64,000 nucleotides of DNA from JANQOH01 sp965242575 (GTDB taxonomy: Bacteria > Pseudomonadota > Alphaproteobacteria > UBA7887), in NCBI GenBank assembly GCA_965242575.1, contig OZ251461.1, forward strand, positions 2,418,001 to 2,482,000, read 5' to 3'. Below the pieces are notes generated by a model. That model made no database searches. It worked only from the letters and a program-made list of their open reading frames with translations, and was not told the origin of the DNA. The translations under genes and the position numbers were made by a program. Of the stretch, positions 35,693-44,225 are shown piece after piece; positions within the stretch are counted from its first letter, which is position 1, and the number at the start of each line of letters is the position of its first letter.

Positions 35693-36682
35693 GTGTCCGA
35701 CAGTAACTCATCGCCGCCGGGCATCGCCGCCGTGGCGAGCTACCTGCCCGAGGCGGTGCTGACCAACGACGAACTGGTGGCGCGTTTCGGTTTCGACCGC
35801 GCGTTCCTCGACGGCAAGGTCGGCGTCCGCCAGCGCCACGTCGCCGCGCCCGACGAAGCGGTCTCCGACATGGCGGTCAAGGCCGCCGAATCGCTGCTCG
35901 CCCGGACCGGCGCGGCGCGCGGGGACGTCGAGCTGCTGGTGCTGTGCACGCAGAACCCGGATTACCGCCTCCCCGCCACCGCCAACATCGTGCAGGACCG
36001 GCTCGGACTCGCCGACACCACCGCCGCCTTCGACTTCAACCAGGGGTGTTCGGGCTATGTGTACGGGCTGGCGATAACCCAGTCGATGATGCTGGCGCAC
36101 GGGTTCTCGACGGCGCTGCTGCTGACGGCGGACGGCTACACCAAGGTGATGGACCCGGGCGACCGCGCGACGGCGCCGCTGTTCGGCGACGGCGCGGCGG
36201 CGACGCTGCTGACGGCCGGCGGGCCGGGCAGGCTCGGGCGCTTCACCTTCGGCTCCGACGGCGCCGGCGCCGGCGACCTGATCGTGCGCGGCGGCGGCAG
36301 CCGCAACCCGCGCATGCCGACGACCGGCCCCGGCGCGCTGCGCATGAACGGGCGCGCGATCCTCAAATTCATGATCAAGCGGGTTCCCGCCGATGTCGAC
36401 CGGTGCCTCGCGCTGAACGGGCTGGCCCGCGGCGACGTCGATTCGTTCGTGTTCCACCAGGCGAGCGGCCACATGGTGAATTCGCTCGCGCGGGAGATGG
36501 ACCTGCCGCCCGGCAAGGTCCCGGTGGAGATCGCGGACTGCGCCAACACCGTGTCGTCGACCTTGCCGATCGTCCTCGAGCGGCTCGGCGGGGCGGCGGC
36601 GCTCGCCGGCAAGACGCTGCTTCTGTGCGGTTTCGGCGTCGGGCTGTCGTGGGGGTCGACGGTGGTGCGGTTCGACGGCTGA
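35693..36682 (+). CDS. 3-oxoacyl-ACP synthase III family protein (KAS III)
   Basis: A 329-residue thiolase-fold enzyme from the GTG at 35693 behind GGAGGC. Catalytic Cys119 in FNQGCSGYVYGL, His255 in FHQASGHM and Asn285 in CANTVSST form the KAS III triad. The His-Gln-Ala-Ser in place of the FabH HQAN, and GDGAAATLL and GFGVGLSWG elsewhere, fit a FabH-like enzyme used in specialised acyl condensation as well as fatty acid initiation. The neighbours do not settle which. A strong hairpin follows its end. Confidence 0.9.
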   Translation: MSDSNSSPPGIAAVASYLPEAVLTNDELVARFGFDRAFLDGKVGVRQRHVAAPDEAVSDMAVKAAESLLARTGAARGDVELLVLCTQNPDYRLPATANIVQDRLGLADTTAAFDFNQGCSGYVYGLAITQSMMLAHGFSTALLLTADGYTKVMDPGDRATAPLFGDGAAATLLTAGGPGRLGRFTFGSDGAGAGDLIVRGGGSRNPRMPTTGPGALRMNGRAILKFMIKRVPADVDRCLALNGLARGDVDSFVFHQASGHMVNSLAREMDLPPGKVPVEIADCANTVSSTLPIVLERLGGAAALAGKTLLLCGFGVGLSWGSTVVRFDG

Positions 36683-36698
36683 CGCGGGCGAAAGAAAA

Positions 36699-36724
36699 CC
36701 GCCGGCCCGTTCCGGGGCCGGCGG
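36699..36724 (-). terminator. Rho-independent terminator, best placed for pqqA
   Basis: A 10-base stem (CCGCCGGCCC and its complement) with a six-base loop. On the minus strand it is followed by TTTTCTTT, a good terminator for the leftward pqqA. On the plus strand it is followed only by CTTCCT, so it may act weakly for the KAS III gene too. Confidence 0.75.
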
Positions 36725-36743
36725 CTTCCTCACCGCGTCAATC

Positions 36744-36797
36744 CTCGAATTAGAGATCGGCCTCTGACTAGAGGCCGGCCTCGAACTAGAGGTCGGC
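36744..36797 (-). repeat. Three tandem 18-base copies of the pqqA 3' end
   Basis: On the minus strand, three imperfect 18-base units lie head to tail (36797-36780, 36779-36762, 36761-36744), each like GCCGACCTCTAGTTCGAG. Each copy carries Ala-Asp/Gly-Leu codons and a TAG or TAA stop, so the gene's final codons and stop are present three times. Only the first is translated. Confidence 0.8.
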
Positions 36798-36860
36798 GCA
36801 GGCGTAGCAGTTGATCTCGAGGCCGACGGCCACTTCGACGATCACGGGCTTGGTCCACAT
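36786..36860 (-). CDS. pqqA: PQQ precursor peptide PqqA (orphan)
   Basis: A 24-residue peptide MWTKPVIVEVAVGLEINCYACADL-like: WTKP start, VGLEINCY core and ACADL end. Glu15 and Tyr19 have the E-x3-Y spacing that PqqE crosslinks to build pyrroloquinoline quinone. The start is the ATG at 36860 behind AGGGAGG. No pqqB, C, D or E lies in this window, so biosynthesis genes must be elsewhere. A terminator lies 60 bases beyond the stop. The LysR gene ends 108 bases upstream on the same strand; regulation is only a guess. Confidence 0.88.
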   Translation of the reverse strand: MWTKPVIVEVAVGLEINCYACADL

Positions 36861-36968
36861 GGCGAATCCTCCCTGTTGCGGCGCCCCCGCCGGGCGGCGG
36901 GGGCAAGCGCACGCTACCCGCTTCCGCCCCCGGCGCCAGCTATGACCGCCATTGAGAAAATCAATCGC

Positions 36969-38039
36969 CTACAGCGCGCGCAGCAGGTGCGGCATGTCCT
37001 CCAGGGGCGGCAGCGCGACCCGGGCGCCGGTGCGCCGCAACACGCCGAGGAAGCTCGCATAGGGCTCCACCGCCACGTATTGCGACGGGATGAACGCGGC
37101 GATCTCGCGGTCGGTCAGGCCGGTGCGGTAGAGGGTGACGTCGAAGGTGCGCCCCGGCCCGATCGCCGCGGTCAGCGCCGGGACGACGGCGACTCCGAGC
37201 CCCTCCTGGACCATCGACAGGGCGACCTCGTAGGTCCGCGACTGGGCGACGACGCGGTAATGCGGCAGGACGTGCTGGTACCACTCCTCGATGCGCTTCT
37301 TGTGCTGGTTGCCGAAATTGAACTGGATGGTGCTGTTGACGACGGAGCGCTCGGCGGGGGCTAGGTCCTTGTCCACGTCGACCACCTCGTGCAGGTCGAT
37401 GCCGTTCGGGACGGCGAGCACGTAGGGGTCGCGGCAGACGACGTCGCGGTGGAACGACGCGCCGGTCACCGCCTGCGAATCGGTGGCCAGCAGCGCCAGG
37501 TTGAGGCGGCGGCCGTAAAGCAGGTCGACGGCCTCGGCGGGCGCGGTCTCGTGGATGTCGAGCTCGAGTTCGGGGAAGCGTTCGCCCAGCCCGCGCAGCG
37601 CTTCGGGCAGGATGTTGCGGGCGATGGAGCTGAGCGCGCCGACGGCGATGACGCCGCGCGCGCCGGAGGCGTATTCCTCCAGCCCGACCAGCGTCTCCTC
37701 GACGCTGGAGAGGATGAGCTCGGCCTTGCGCAGCAGGAACCGCCCGGCGTCGGTCAGCGCGATCTCGTTGCGGTCGCGGTTGAACAGTCTGGCGCCGATC
37801 TCCTCCTCCAGCCGCGACATGTGCAGCGACAGCGAGGATTGCCCCAGGCCGATCAGCTTGCTCGCCTTGGTGAACGACCCCGCCTGCGCCACGGCCCAGA
37901 ACACCTGCAACTGGCGCAGGGTGACGGAGCTCGTCCGGGCGGCGGCCTCGTCCGCGGCCGGCCCCGGCGCCGCGGCGGCCTCCTTGCCGGAGCCCGCCTT
38001 GCGGGTCCGCCGGCGCGGCGCGGTCGACCTTTCGCTCAT
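36969..38039 (-). CDS. LysR family transcriptional regulator
   Basis: A 356-residue LysR regulator. After a basic, low-complexity 40-residue leader comes the winged helix-turn-helix: LRQLQVFWAVAQAGSFTKASKLIGLGQSSLSLHMSRLEEEIGARLFNRDRN. The effector domain follows (GVIAVGALSSIARNILPEALRGL and onwards). No ligand can be assigned. It overlaps the upstream methyltransferase gene by four bases and precedes pqqA on the same strand. Confidence 0.9.
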   Translation of the reverse strand: MSERSTAPRRRTRKAGSGKEAAAAPGPAADEAAARTSSVTLRQLQVFWAVAQAGSFTKASKLIGLGQSSLSLHMSRLEEEIGARLFNRDRNEIALTDAGRFLLRKAELILSSVEETLVGLEEYASGARGVIAVGALSSIARNILPEALRGLGERFPELELDIHETAPAEAVDLLYGRRLNLALLATDSQAVTGASFHRDVVCRDPYVLAVPNGIDLHEVVDVDKDLAPAERSVVNSTIQFNFGNQHKKRIEEWYQHVLPHYRVVAQSRTYEVALSMVQEGLGVAVVPALTAAIGPGRTFDVTLYRTGLTDREIAAFIPSQYVAVEPYASFLGVLRRTGARVALPPLEDMPHLLRAL

Positions 38040-38929
38040 CGCGCCGCGATGCGCTCGAAGCGCGGCGCCAGGTGGAACGCGCGCGGCGGCGGGGGGCGCA
38101 TGAGCAGCCTTTCGGCCAGTTCAAGGTAGTCCGGCTCCACGTCGTAGCCGACGCATCTTCTGCGCAGCCGCGACGCCGCCAGGGCGGTCTGCCCGCTCCC
38201 CAGGAACGGGTCGAGCACCTCGTCGCCCTCCTCCGAATAGAGGGCGACCAGGCGGCGCGCCAGCTCCTCGGGGAACGGACAGGGGTGATCGATGGCGTTG
38301 GGGGGGACCGGCGCGATGTGCCAGACGTTGTTGGCGATGTCGCGCTTGAACAGGTCGTCGATCTCCAGCGCCCTCCCCGACCCGCGGCGAGGCGCCCCGG
38401 GCTTGCGGAACACGAGGACGTATTCCGTCATGATGTTAGGGTAGTAGTAGCCGAACTTCGGACGCTGGATGAACGACCCGGCCCGCTTCACCCCCCCCGT
38501 CACCTTGTTCCAGACGATGTCCTGGTGGAACTCCCACCCCAGCCGCTGCATCCGCTCGGCGATGAGCATGGGGACCGGGTAATGGCGCTTGCGGTGCAGG
38601 ATCGTCCCGACGACGACGGCGCAGAACCCGCCCGCCACGGTCGCGCGGAGGACTTCCCGGAACGCCGCGCCGATATTGTCGAGATACTCCTCGAAGGTCT
38701 CCCCGAACGCGCGGTATTCCCGCGCCCGGAACCAGGCCTCCCGCCCCCGCGCGGCGTGGGTGTCGTAGTCGATGGCGTTCCAGTACGGCGGCGAGGTCAC
38801 CGTCAGCGCCACCGATGCATCGGCGCATTCCGGCATGGCCAGCGACGACCCGGTATAGAACCGGCATCCCCGCCCCGCGAAGGACGCCGCGCGCGGGCCG
38901 GTTCGCGCCGGGCGCTCCTCCTCCGCCAT
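38036..38929 (-). CDS. Site-specific DNA methyltransferase (beta-type, N4-C or N6-A)
   Basis: A 297-residue solitary DNA methylase. Catalytic motif IV TSPPYWNAIDYDTH is near residue 45 and the SAM motif I DPFLGSGQTALAAS is near residue 235. That order (catalytic before SAM) is the beta class, with SPPY favouring N4-cytosine. A GQTA rather than GSGT finish to motif I is seen. No restriction endonuclease lies beside it, so it may be an orphan epigenetic methylase. Its stop overlaps the LysR start by four bases. A C8 run (38491-38498) is inside the gene. Confidence 0.88.
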   Translation of the reverse strand: MAEEERPARTGPRAASFAGRGCRFYTGSSLAMPECADASVALTVTSPPYWNAIDYDTHAARGREAWFRAREYRAFGETFEEYLDNIGAAFREVLRATVAGGFCAVVVGTILHRKRHYPVPMLIAERMQRLGWEFHQDIVWNKVTGGVKRAGSFIQRPKFGYYYPNIMTEYVLVFRKPGAPRRGSGRALEIDDLFKRDIANNVWHIAPVPPNAIDHPCPFPEELARRLVALYSEEGDEVLDPFLGSGQTALAASRLRRRCVGYDVEPDYLELAERLLMRPPPPRAFHLAPRFERIAAR

Positions 38930-38946
38930 GTCAGGCCGCCGCCATG

Positions 38947-39939
38947 TCAGAACGACGGGTTCATCTTGAGGTAGTCGTAGCGGTCGGCGCTGCGGAGGGT
39001 GACGCTGCGGGCGCCGTCGGGGCCGGTCAGGTCGAGCGGGACGTCGACCCCGGCGTCACCCAGCGCCCAGACCTTGCGGAACAGGTCGGCCATGCCGGCG
39101 ACGCCGCGCCCCCCTACCCCGGCGACGATCTCGCCGGCGACGATTCCGGCCTCCGCCGCCGGGCCGCCGGGGACCACGCGGGTCACCGCCACGCCGTCGC
39201 CGGTGTCGCGGGTGAACATGCCCATCCACGGGCGGGCCGGCCCCGGGCCGCGGCCCGTCTCCAGCATGTCGCCCAGGATCGGCTTGAGGGCGTCGATGGG
39301 GACGAACATGTTGGCCGGAGCGACGCCCCGGCGCGAGGCGACGGCGCGGAGGAACAGCGAGCCGACGCCGACGAGCCGCCCGTCGGCCCCCACCAGCGCG
39401 GCGCCGGCCCAGTCGGGAAACGGCGGCGCGGTGAAGATGGCGTCGTCGAGCAGGTATTCCCAATAGCCCGCGAACTCGCGCCGCGCGGCGACGAAGGCGG
39501 GCGCCGTCGCGCCCGCGCCGACGACGAGGACCGGCGCCCCGGCCGCCAGCGCGCCGGAATCGCCGAGCCGCATCGGCTGCGCCGCCAGCGGCGCGCGGGC
39601 GCGCACCAGGCCGAACCCGGTGTCGTAGTCGTAGGCGAGGACGTCGGCCGGGACGACCGCCCCGGTCGAATCGCGCACCGTCGCCGCCATCGCCTCGAGG
39701 ATTATGTAGCCGATGGTGAGCACGAGGCCGCGGTCGTCGATGACCACCCCGTTCGCCTCGCGCTCGGCGCCAAGGAAGCGCGCGGTGCGGGCGTCCGCCG
39801 GAATCTCGGCCGCGACGCGGACCACGGCGCCGAGCACGTCCTCGACGGCGGCCTCCCGCTGCGCCGCGGCGGGCGCGGCGGCGGCGCACAGGAGCGCCGC
39901 CCCGGCCAGCGCGCCGGGGAGCGCGGAAGACGCGATCAT
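38947..39939 (-). CDS. HtrA-like protein with PDZ domain, catalytic residues missing
   Basis: A 330-residue secreted protein with a signal peptide (SALPGALAGAALLCAAAAPAAAQ). The trypsin-like fold is recognisable (GVVIDDRGLVLTIGYII; DILAYDYDTGFGLVRA; GAALVGADGRLVGVGSLFL), but the usual TNxHV is TIGYII and the usual GNSGGP is DWAGAAL, so both the catalytic His and Ser are absent. A PDZ-like domain closes it (GVAVTRVVPGGPAAEAGIVAGEIVAGVGG). Likely a periplasmic pseudo-protease or chaperone. It precedes the rhodanese gene's end by 29 bases on the same strand. Confidence 0.8.
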   Translation of the reverse strand: MIASSALPGALAGAALLCAAAAPAAAQREAAVEDVLGAVVRVAAEIPADARTARFLGAEREANGVVIDDRGLVLTIGYIILEAMAATVRDSTGAVVPADVLAYDYDTGFGLVRARAPLAAQPMRLGDSGALAAGAPVLVVGAGATAPAFVAARREFAGYWEYLLDDAIFTAPPFPDWAGAALVGADGRLVGVGSLFLRAVASRRGVAPANMFVPIDALKPILGDMLETGRGPGPARPWMGMFTRDTGDGVAVTRVVPGGPAAEAGIVAGEIVAGVGGRGVAGMADLFRKVWALGDAGVDVPLDLTGPDGARSVTLRSADRYDYLKMNPSF

Positions 39940-39967
39940 GCGGCGGAGTCGCGGCACGGCGCCGGCG

Positions 39968-40879
39968 CTACTCGGCGGCGCCGATTCGCCGCTCGACGGG
40001 CCGGGCGGGGTCGGCCGTCCATTCGGCGAGCGAACCGTCATAGACGCGCACGCGGTCGTTGCCGAGCAACTCGTGCGCGACGAACCAGTCGAGCGAGGCC
40101 ATCTGCCCCGCATTGCAGAACGCGATGGCCGGGGTCTCCCCGTCCAGCGGCGCGCTCCGGGCGATGAGGTCGAGCGTGCCCCGGTCCTGGAACCGCCCGT
40201 CCGGGGTGGTGAGCCAGGCGATGGGAACGTTGGCGGCGCCGGGGAGGGTCCCCGCCCGCGCGGCGATGCGGGCCTTGTTCACGCCGACGAAGTAGTCGGA
40301 GGCGCGGCTGTCGATCAGCGCGACGCCCGCCTCGCCCGCCGCCGCCGCGTCGGCGGCCGTCGCGACCATTTCGGGCCGCCAGGCGGCGGCGAAGTCCCTG
40401 GGCGGGCGCTCCGCCGCGGGGCCCTTGTCGAGCGGCAGCGAGGAATCGGCGCGAAACGCGGCGAACCCGCCGTCGAGGATCGACAATTTGTCGTGCCCCA
40501 GGACCTTGAAGGTCCAATAGACGCGGGTCGCCACCGTCGCCGCGAGGGCGTCGCCGCCGGGGCCGACGACGACCACGTGGTCGTCGTTGCCGATCCCCAG
40601 CCCGCCGACCAGGGCGGCGAGGGCGGCGGGCTCCGGCAGCATGGCCGGGACGCCGTCGCGCGCCGCGCGCCAGCCATCGGCGAAGAAACTCGAATGGACC
40701 GAACAGGCGATATGGCCGCGCTGGAACGCCCGCGCGCTGGCGCGCAGGTCGAGCACGACGACGCCTTCGTCGCAGGCGCGTTCGGCGACCCATTCGGGCC
40801 CGACGAGGGGGCCCGGGGCCTCGGCCGCCGCCGCGGCCGGGCAGAACGCGCCGATCAAGGCAAGGAACAACCGCCGCAT
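39968..40879 (-). CDS. Secreted sulfurtransferase with two rhodanese domains
   Basis: A 303-residue protein with an N-terminal signal (RRLFLALIGAFCPAAAAAE). Two rhodanese domains: the first (VVVLDLRASARAFQRGHIACSVHSSF) lacks a catalytic Cys, and the second (ALIDSRASDYFVG...TLPGAANVPIAW) ends in FCNAGQMASLD with the active Cys. This is the TST/SseA layout, moved to the periplasm. It heads a two-gene unit with the HtrA-like protein. Substrate thiol or sulfane donor is unknown. Confidence 0.88.
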   Translation of the reverse strand: MRRLFLALIGAFCPAAAAAEAPGPLVGPEWVAERACDEGVVVLDLRASARAFQRGHIACSVHSSFFADGWRAARDGVPAMLPEPAALAALVGGLGIGNDDHVVVVGPGGDALAATVATRVYWTFKVLGHDKLSILDGGFAAFRADSSLPLDKGPAAERPPRDFAAAWRPEMVATAADAAAAGEAGVALIDSRASDYFVGVNKARIAARAGTLPGAANVPIAWLTTPDGRFQDRGTLDLIARSAPLDGETPAIAFCNAGQMASLDWFVAHELLGNDRVRVYDGSLAEWTADPARPVERRIGAAE

Positions 40880-41060
40880 GACGCGCCTCCCGATTCCGCC
40901 GCCCGTCCGCCGCCAGTTTACCCGCCGGGGGCGGCGCGGGGCAAACGCCGCGCGGCGGGCGGGTTTCGCCGCGCCCCCGTTTTGCCAGCGGGCGCGGGCC
41001 GGGCTACCTTCGCGCGCCGCGCGGGGCGCGGCGGACCGGAACCCTGGAGCGAAAAACGCG

Positions 41061-41864
41061 ATGGCGACAGTCGATACGGCCGCGGGGCCGCTATGGTTCG
41101 AGACGATGGACGTCACGCCGCGCTGGGCGGCGGAGCCGGAGACGGTGCTGTTCCTGCACGGAGTCGGGATCGACCACGGCATATGGAGCCGCTGGTGGCC
41201 CGTCCTGGGCGGCCGCTACCGAATCGTCGTCACCGACATGCGGGGCTACGGGCGGTCGGCGAAGCCGCCGGCGGACTACGCCTGGTCGATGGACGGGATG
41301 ATCGACGACGTCCTCGCGGTGGCCGCCGCGGCCGGGGCGGAGAGGTTCCATTTCGTCGGCGAGTCGTTCGGCGGCGCGGCCGGCTATTATCTGGCGATCC
41401 ATCGCCGCGAGCGCCTGCGCAGCCTGGTCGCCTGCACGGCGCCGCATCGCGGCGCGAACATCCGCGGCCTGCCCGACTGGCGCCGCGTCATCGAGGGACA
41501 GGGGATGGACGCCTGGTCGGAATCGATGCTGAAGCGCCGCTTCGTCGACGGCGCCATCGGCGAGGCGGAGCGGCGGTGGTTCCACGAGGTCCAGCGCGCC
41601 TGCGACCCGGACGCGGTGCTCGGCCAGGCGGACATGCTGGCGGAGGCGGACATGACCGACGGCCTGCCGGGAATCTCCACCCCGACGTTGATGATCGGCG
41701 GCGATTCCAGCCCGTTTCTGCCGCCGTCGGTGCTGGTGGACACGCATTCGCGCGTTCCCGGCGCCGAGCTGCGGCTGTTCGACGGCGCGCGCCACGGGGT
41801 GGTGCTGTCGCACGGCGAGGCGGCGGCGCGGGCGATGCTGGACTTCATCGACCGGCGGCTGTGA
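41061..41864 (+). CDS. Alpha/beta hydrolase
   Basis: A 267-residue alpha/beta hydrolase. The oxyanion region is LFLHGVGIDHGIW, the nucleophile elbow is FVGESFGGAAGYYLA (Ser), and the catalytic His is in GARHGVVLSHGE; the acid is probably Asp in the late GDSSPF loop. The closest look is to 3-oxoadipate enol-lactonase/BPHL-type enzymes, but the substrate is open. Convergent with the PuuD-like gene; a strong hairpin lies between. Confidence 0.88.
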   Translation: MATVDTAAGPLWFETMDVTPRWAAEPETVLFLHGVGIDHGIWSRWWPVLGGRYRIVVTDMRGYGRSAKPPADYAWSMDGMIDDVLAVAAAAGAERFHFVGESFGGAAGYYLAIHRRERLRSLVACTAPHRGANIRGLPDWRRVIEGQGMDAWSESMLKRRFVDGAIGEAERRWFHEVQRACDPDAVLGQADMLAEADMTDGLPGISTPTLMIGGDSSPFLPPSVLVDTHSRVPGAELRLFDGARHGVVLSHGEAAARAMLDFIDRRL

Positions 41865-41878
41865 CGCCCGGGCGCCCT

Positions 41879-41909
41879 CCCCCGGCCGCGCGCGGGGCGC
41901 GGCCGGGGG
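41879..41909. terminator. Hairpin between two convergent genes
   Basis: A perfect 13-base stem (41879-41891 with 41897-41909) and a 5-base loop GCGGG lie between the convergent alpha/beta hydrolase and PuuD-like genes. It would block readthrough from both sides; no U-run is present, so Rho-independent action is uncertain. Confidence 0.5.
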
Positions 41910-41916
41910 GCGGGGG

Positions 41917-42420
41917 TCAGTAGAGGTTCTGCGCCGACACCATGGCGTAGAGCATGGGGATCGACAGCAGGGTGTTGATCCGCGAGGTCAGCATGGCCCT
42001 GCGCGCCGCCGCGGGCTTCTTGTCGGCTTCGGCCTCGACGATGCCGAGCGCCACCTTCTGGTTCGGCCAGATGATGACCCAGACGTTGAAGGCCATGATG
42101 AGCCCCAGCCACATGCCGACGCCGATGGCGGTGTGCTTGACGACGCCGTCGGAGCCGAGCGCCAGCGCCTCGGCGATGTAGCCGTTCAGCCACGCCAGGA
42201 CGAGGCCGGTGACGACCGTCGCCAGGGCGGCCCAGCGGAACCAGAACAGCGCTTCGGGCGCGATGTGCTTGCCGACCGCCGGCTTCAGCTCGTCCGGGAT
42301 CTTCGGCATGGTCGGGATCTGCACGAAGTTGAAGTACCACAGCAGGCCGATCCACATGACTCCGCTGAGCACGTGCAGATACCGGAACAGAAACGCCCAG
42401 AACTCGTAACTTCCTTCCAT
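41917..42420 (-). CDS. PuuD-like (urate hydroxylase N-terminal domain) membrane protein
   Basis: A 167-residue membrane protein matching the urate oxidase N-terminal domain family: FWAFLFRYLHVLSGVMWIGLLWYFNFVQIP, TVVTGLVLAWLNGY, HTAIGVGMWLGLIMAFNVWVIIWPNQKVALG and SRINTLLSIPMLYAMVSAQNLY. About four helices carry histidines expected to bind haem. Full-length PuuD has an added cytochrome c domain, absent here. No purine genes are near, so urate oxidation should not be assumed. Confidence 0.82.
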   Translation of the reverse strand: MEGSYEFWAFLFRYLHVLSGVMWIGLLWYFNFVQIPTMPKIPDELKPAVGKHIAPEALFWFRWAALATVVTGLVLAWLNGYIAEALALGSDGVVKHTAIGVGMWLGLIMAFNVWVIIWPNQKVALGIVEAEADKKPAAARRAMLTSRINTLLSIPMLYAMVSAQNLY

Positions 42421-42454
42421 AGGTCCCTTCCTCCGATTGCGTGCGTTCGGCCGG

Positions 42455-42553
42455 TCAGGCCGGAGAGCCCAGGGAGGCGAGCACGATGGCCAGGACTACG
42501 GTGAGAACCAGCCCCGCGGCCACCGTCATGGGCAGCGATTCGAGCATCTTCAT
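42455..42553 (-). CDS. Small single-helix membrane peptide
   Basis: A 32-residue peptide starting MKMLESLPM at 42553, with one hydrophobic helix (TVAAGLVLTVVLAIVLASLG). An in-frame GGAGGAAA ribosome-binding site lies 11 bases upstream; longer starts at 42571 or 42589 are possible. It lies 34 bases upstream of the PuuD-like gene and may be a small partner. No family recognised. Confidence 0.45.
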   Translation of the reverse strand: MKMLESLPMTVAAGLVLTVVLAIVLASLGSPA

Positions 42554-42737
42554 CGCGCGGGTTTCCTCCATGTTGAGCGCGGCGGGCATGTTGCGCGCGC
42601 CGGGCAGGTTAGCCGCCCCGCGGGCGCGGCGCAAAGGCGCGCGGGCGCGGCGGCGCCGATCATGGGCGGAGCGCGCTCCCGACCCGCTTTCCGGGGCGCG
42701 GGGCGGTCCTCGGGAATTGGATTGGAATTGCCGGTCG

Positions 42738-43325
42738 TCAGCCGCCCGCGCCGGCCTGCGGTTCGGGCGCTTGCGCCATGCGTTCGGGCGCCATGCGGTC
42801 GGGGAAGGCGCGCGCCAGCACGCCGGCCACGGTCCCCTCGACGCGCGCCAGACGCTCATTCGTCGCCGACAGGTCGCCGCGCACCGCCGTCTGCCCGTCC
42901 TCCAGCCCGGCTTGCGCCGTCCGGACGGCTTTGAGGCCGTCCTCGATCCGCGTCAGACGCTGGCCATGTTCGGCTTGCACCGCCTCGACGGCCTCGAGGC
43001 CGGCCTCGACGGCTTCGAGGCCGGCCTCGATCCGCATCAGGCGCTGGCCATGTTCGGCTTGCGTCGCCTCGATCCGCGTCAGGCGCTGGCCGTGCTCGGC
43101 TTGCGTCGCCGCCAGCACATCGACAACGGCCTCGATCCGCGTCAGGCGCTCGGCGTTCCCGGCCACCTCGCCACGCACTTCGGTTATCTCGCTGCGCACG
43201 ACGGCCACTTCGCCGCGCACTTCGGCTATATCGGCGCGGAGCAGCAGGAACACGGGAACGACGAACGCCGCCAGCGCCGCGACGAGGGCGGCGAAAAGGC
43301 CGACGAACGGATTGATATGCGGCAT
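42738..43325 (-). CDS. Membrane-anchored coiled-coil protein, array copy 1
   Basis: A 195-residue protein of the four-copy array. It starts MPHINPFVGLFAALVAALAAFVVPV, one membrane helix, then a long coiled coil (RADIAEVRGEVAVVRSEI...) with 14-residue repeats of the form ATQAEHGQRLTRIE, then GQTAVRGDLSATNERLARVEGTVAGVLARAFPDRMAPERM and a flexible QAPEPQAGAGG tail. Preceded by GGGAGTTTCGCC. The four copies share ends and vary mainly in repeat number. Function unknown; the layout resembles small inner-membrane coiled-coil scaffolds. Confidence 0.8.
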   Translation of the reverse strand: MPHINPFVGLFAALVAALAAFVVPVFLLLRADIAEVRGEVAVVRSEITEVRGEVAGNAERLTRIEAVVDVLAATQAEHGQRLTRIEATQAEHGQRLMRIEAGLEAVEAGLEAVEAVQAEHGQRLTRIEDGLKAVRTAQAGLEDGQTAVRGDLSATNERLARVEGTVAGVLARAFPDRMAPERMAQAPEPQAGAGG

Positions 43326-43492
43326 GGCGAAACTCCCGCCGGCGGCGCGCCAGCCGGGGCAGCGTAGCGGATCGCCCGTGCGCGCGCCAGCCGCCGCGCC
43401 GCAGACCGGCGATTCTCGCTATAGGCGGGGCGCGATCCCGGTTCGCTTTTCCGGGAAGCGGGGCGATCCTCCGAAATCGGAATTGCCGATCG

Positions 43493-44044
43493 TCAGCCGC
43501 CCGCGCCGGCCTCCGGTTCGGGCGCTTGCGCCATGCGGTCGGGGAAGGCGCGCGCCAGCACGCCGGCCACCGTTCCCTCGACGCGCGCCAGACGCTCATT
43601 CGTCGCCGACAGATCGCCGCGCACCGCCGTCTGTCCGTCCTCGATCCGCCCCAGACGCGCGCCGTGTTCGGACTGCACCGCCTCGACGGCTTCAAGGCCG
43701 GCCTCGATCCGCGTCAGACGCTGGCCGTGTTCGGCTTGCGTCGCCTCGACGGCCTCGAGGCCGTCCTCGATCCGCGTCAAACGCTGGCCATGTTCGGCTT
43801 GCGTCGCCTCGATCCGCGTCAGGCGCTGGCCGTGCTCGGCTTGCGTCGCCGCCAGTACATCGACAACGGCCTCGATCCGCGTCAGGCGCTCGGCGTTCCC
43901 GGCCACCTCGCCGCGCACGACGGCCACTTCGCCGCGCACTTCGGCGATATCGGCGCGGAGCAGCAGGAACACGGGAACGACGAACGCCGCCAACGCCGCG
44001 ACGAGGGCGGCGAAAAGACCGACGAACGGGTTGATGTGCGGCAT
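43493..44044 (-). CDS. Membrane-anchored coiled-coil protein, array copy 2
   Basis: A 183-residue paralogue. Same N-terminal helix as copy 1, the shorter ADIAEVRGEVAVVRGEVAGNAERL lead, three QAEHGQRLTRIE units and one QSEHGARLGRIE unit, then the GQTAVRGDL block. It ends RMAQAPEPEAGAGG, lacking the APER of copy 1. The spacer to copy 3 contains an AT-richer patch (ATGATAGTATATCAGCGTAG). Confidence 0.8.
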   Translation of the reverse strand: MPHINPFVGLFAALVAALAAFVVPVFLLLRADIAEVRGEVAVVRGEVAGNAERLTRIEAVVDVLAATQAEHGQRLTRIEATQAEHGQRLTRIEDGLEAVEATQAEHGQRLTRIEAGLEAVEAVQSEHGARLGRIEDGQTAVRGDLSATNERLARVEGTVAGVLARAFPDRMAQAPEPEAGAGG

Positions 44045-44225
44045 GGCGAAACTCCCGCCGGCGGCGCGCCGGCCCGGATAGCATGATAGTATATCAGCGT
44101 AGCAGCTCGCCCGCGCGCGCCAGACGCTGCGCCGCAGACCGGCGATTCTCGCTATGGGCGGGGCGCGATCCCGGTTCGCTTTTCCGGGAAGCGGGGCGAT
44201 CCTCCGAAATCGGAATTGCCGATCA

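Noticed and set aside
38491..38498. C8 tract in the DNA methylase as a phase-variable site
   Set aside because: Too short to stand out in 70% GC DNA.
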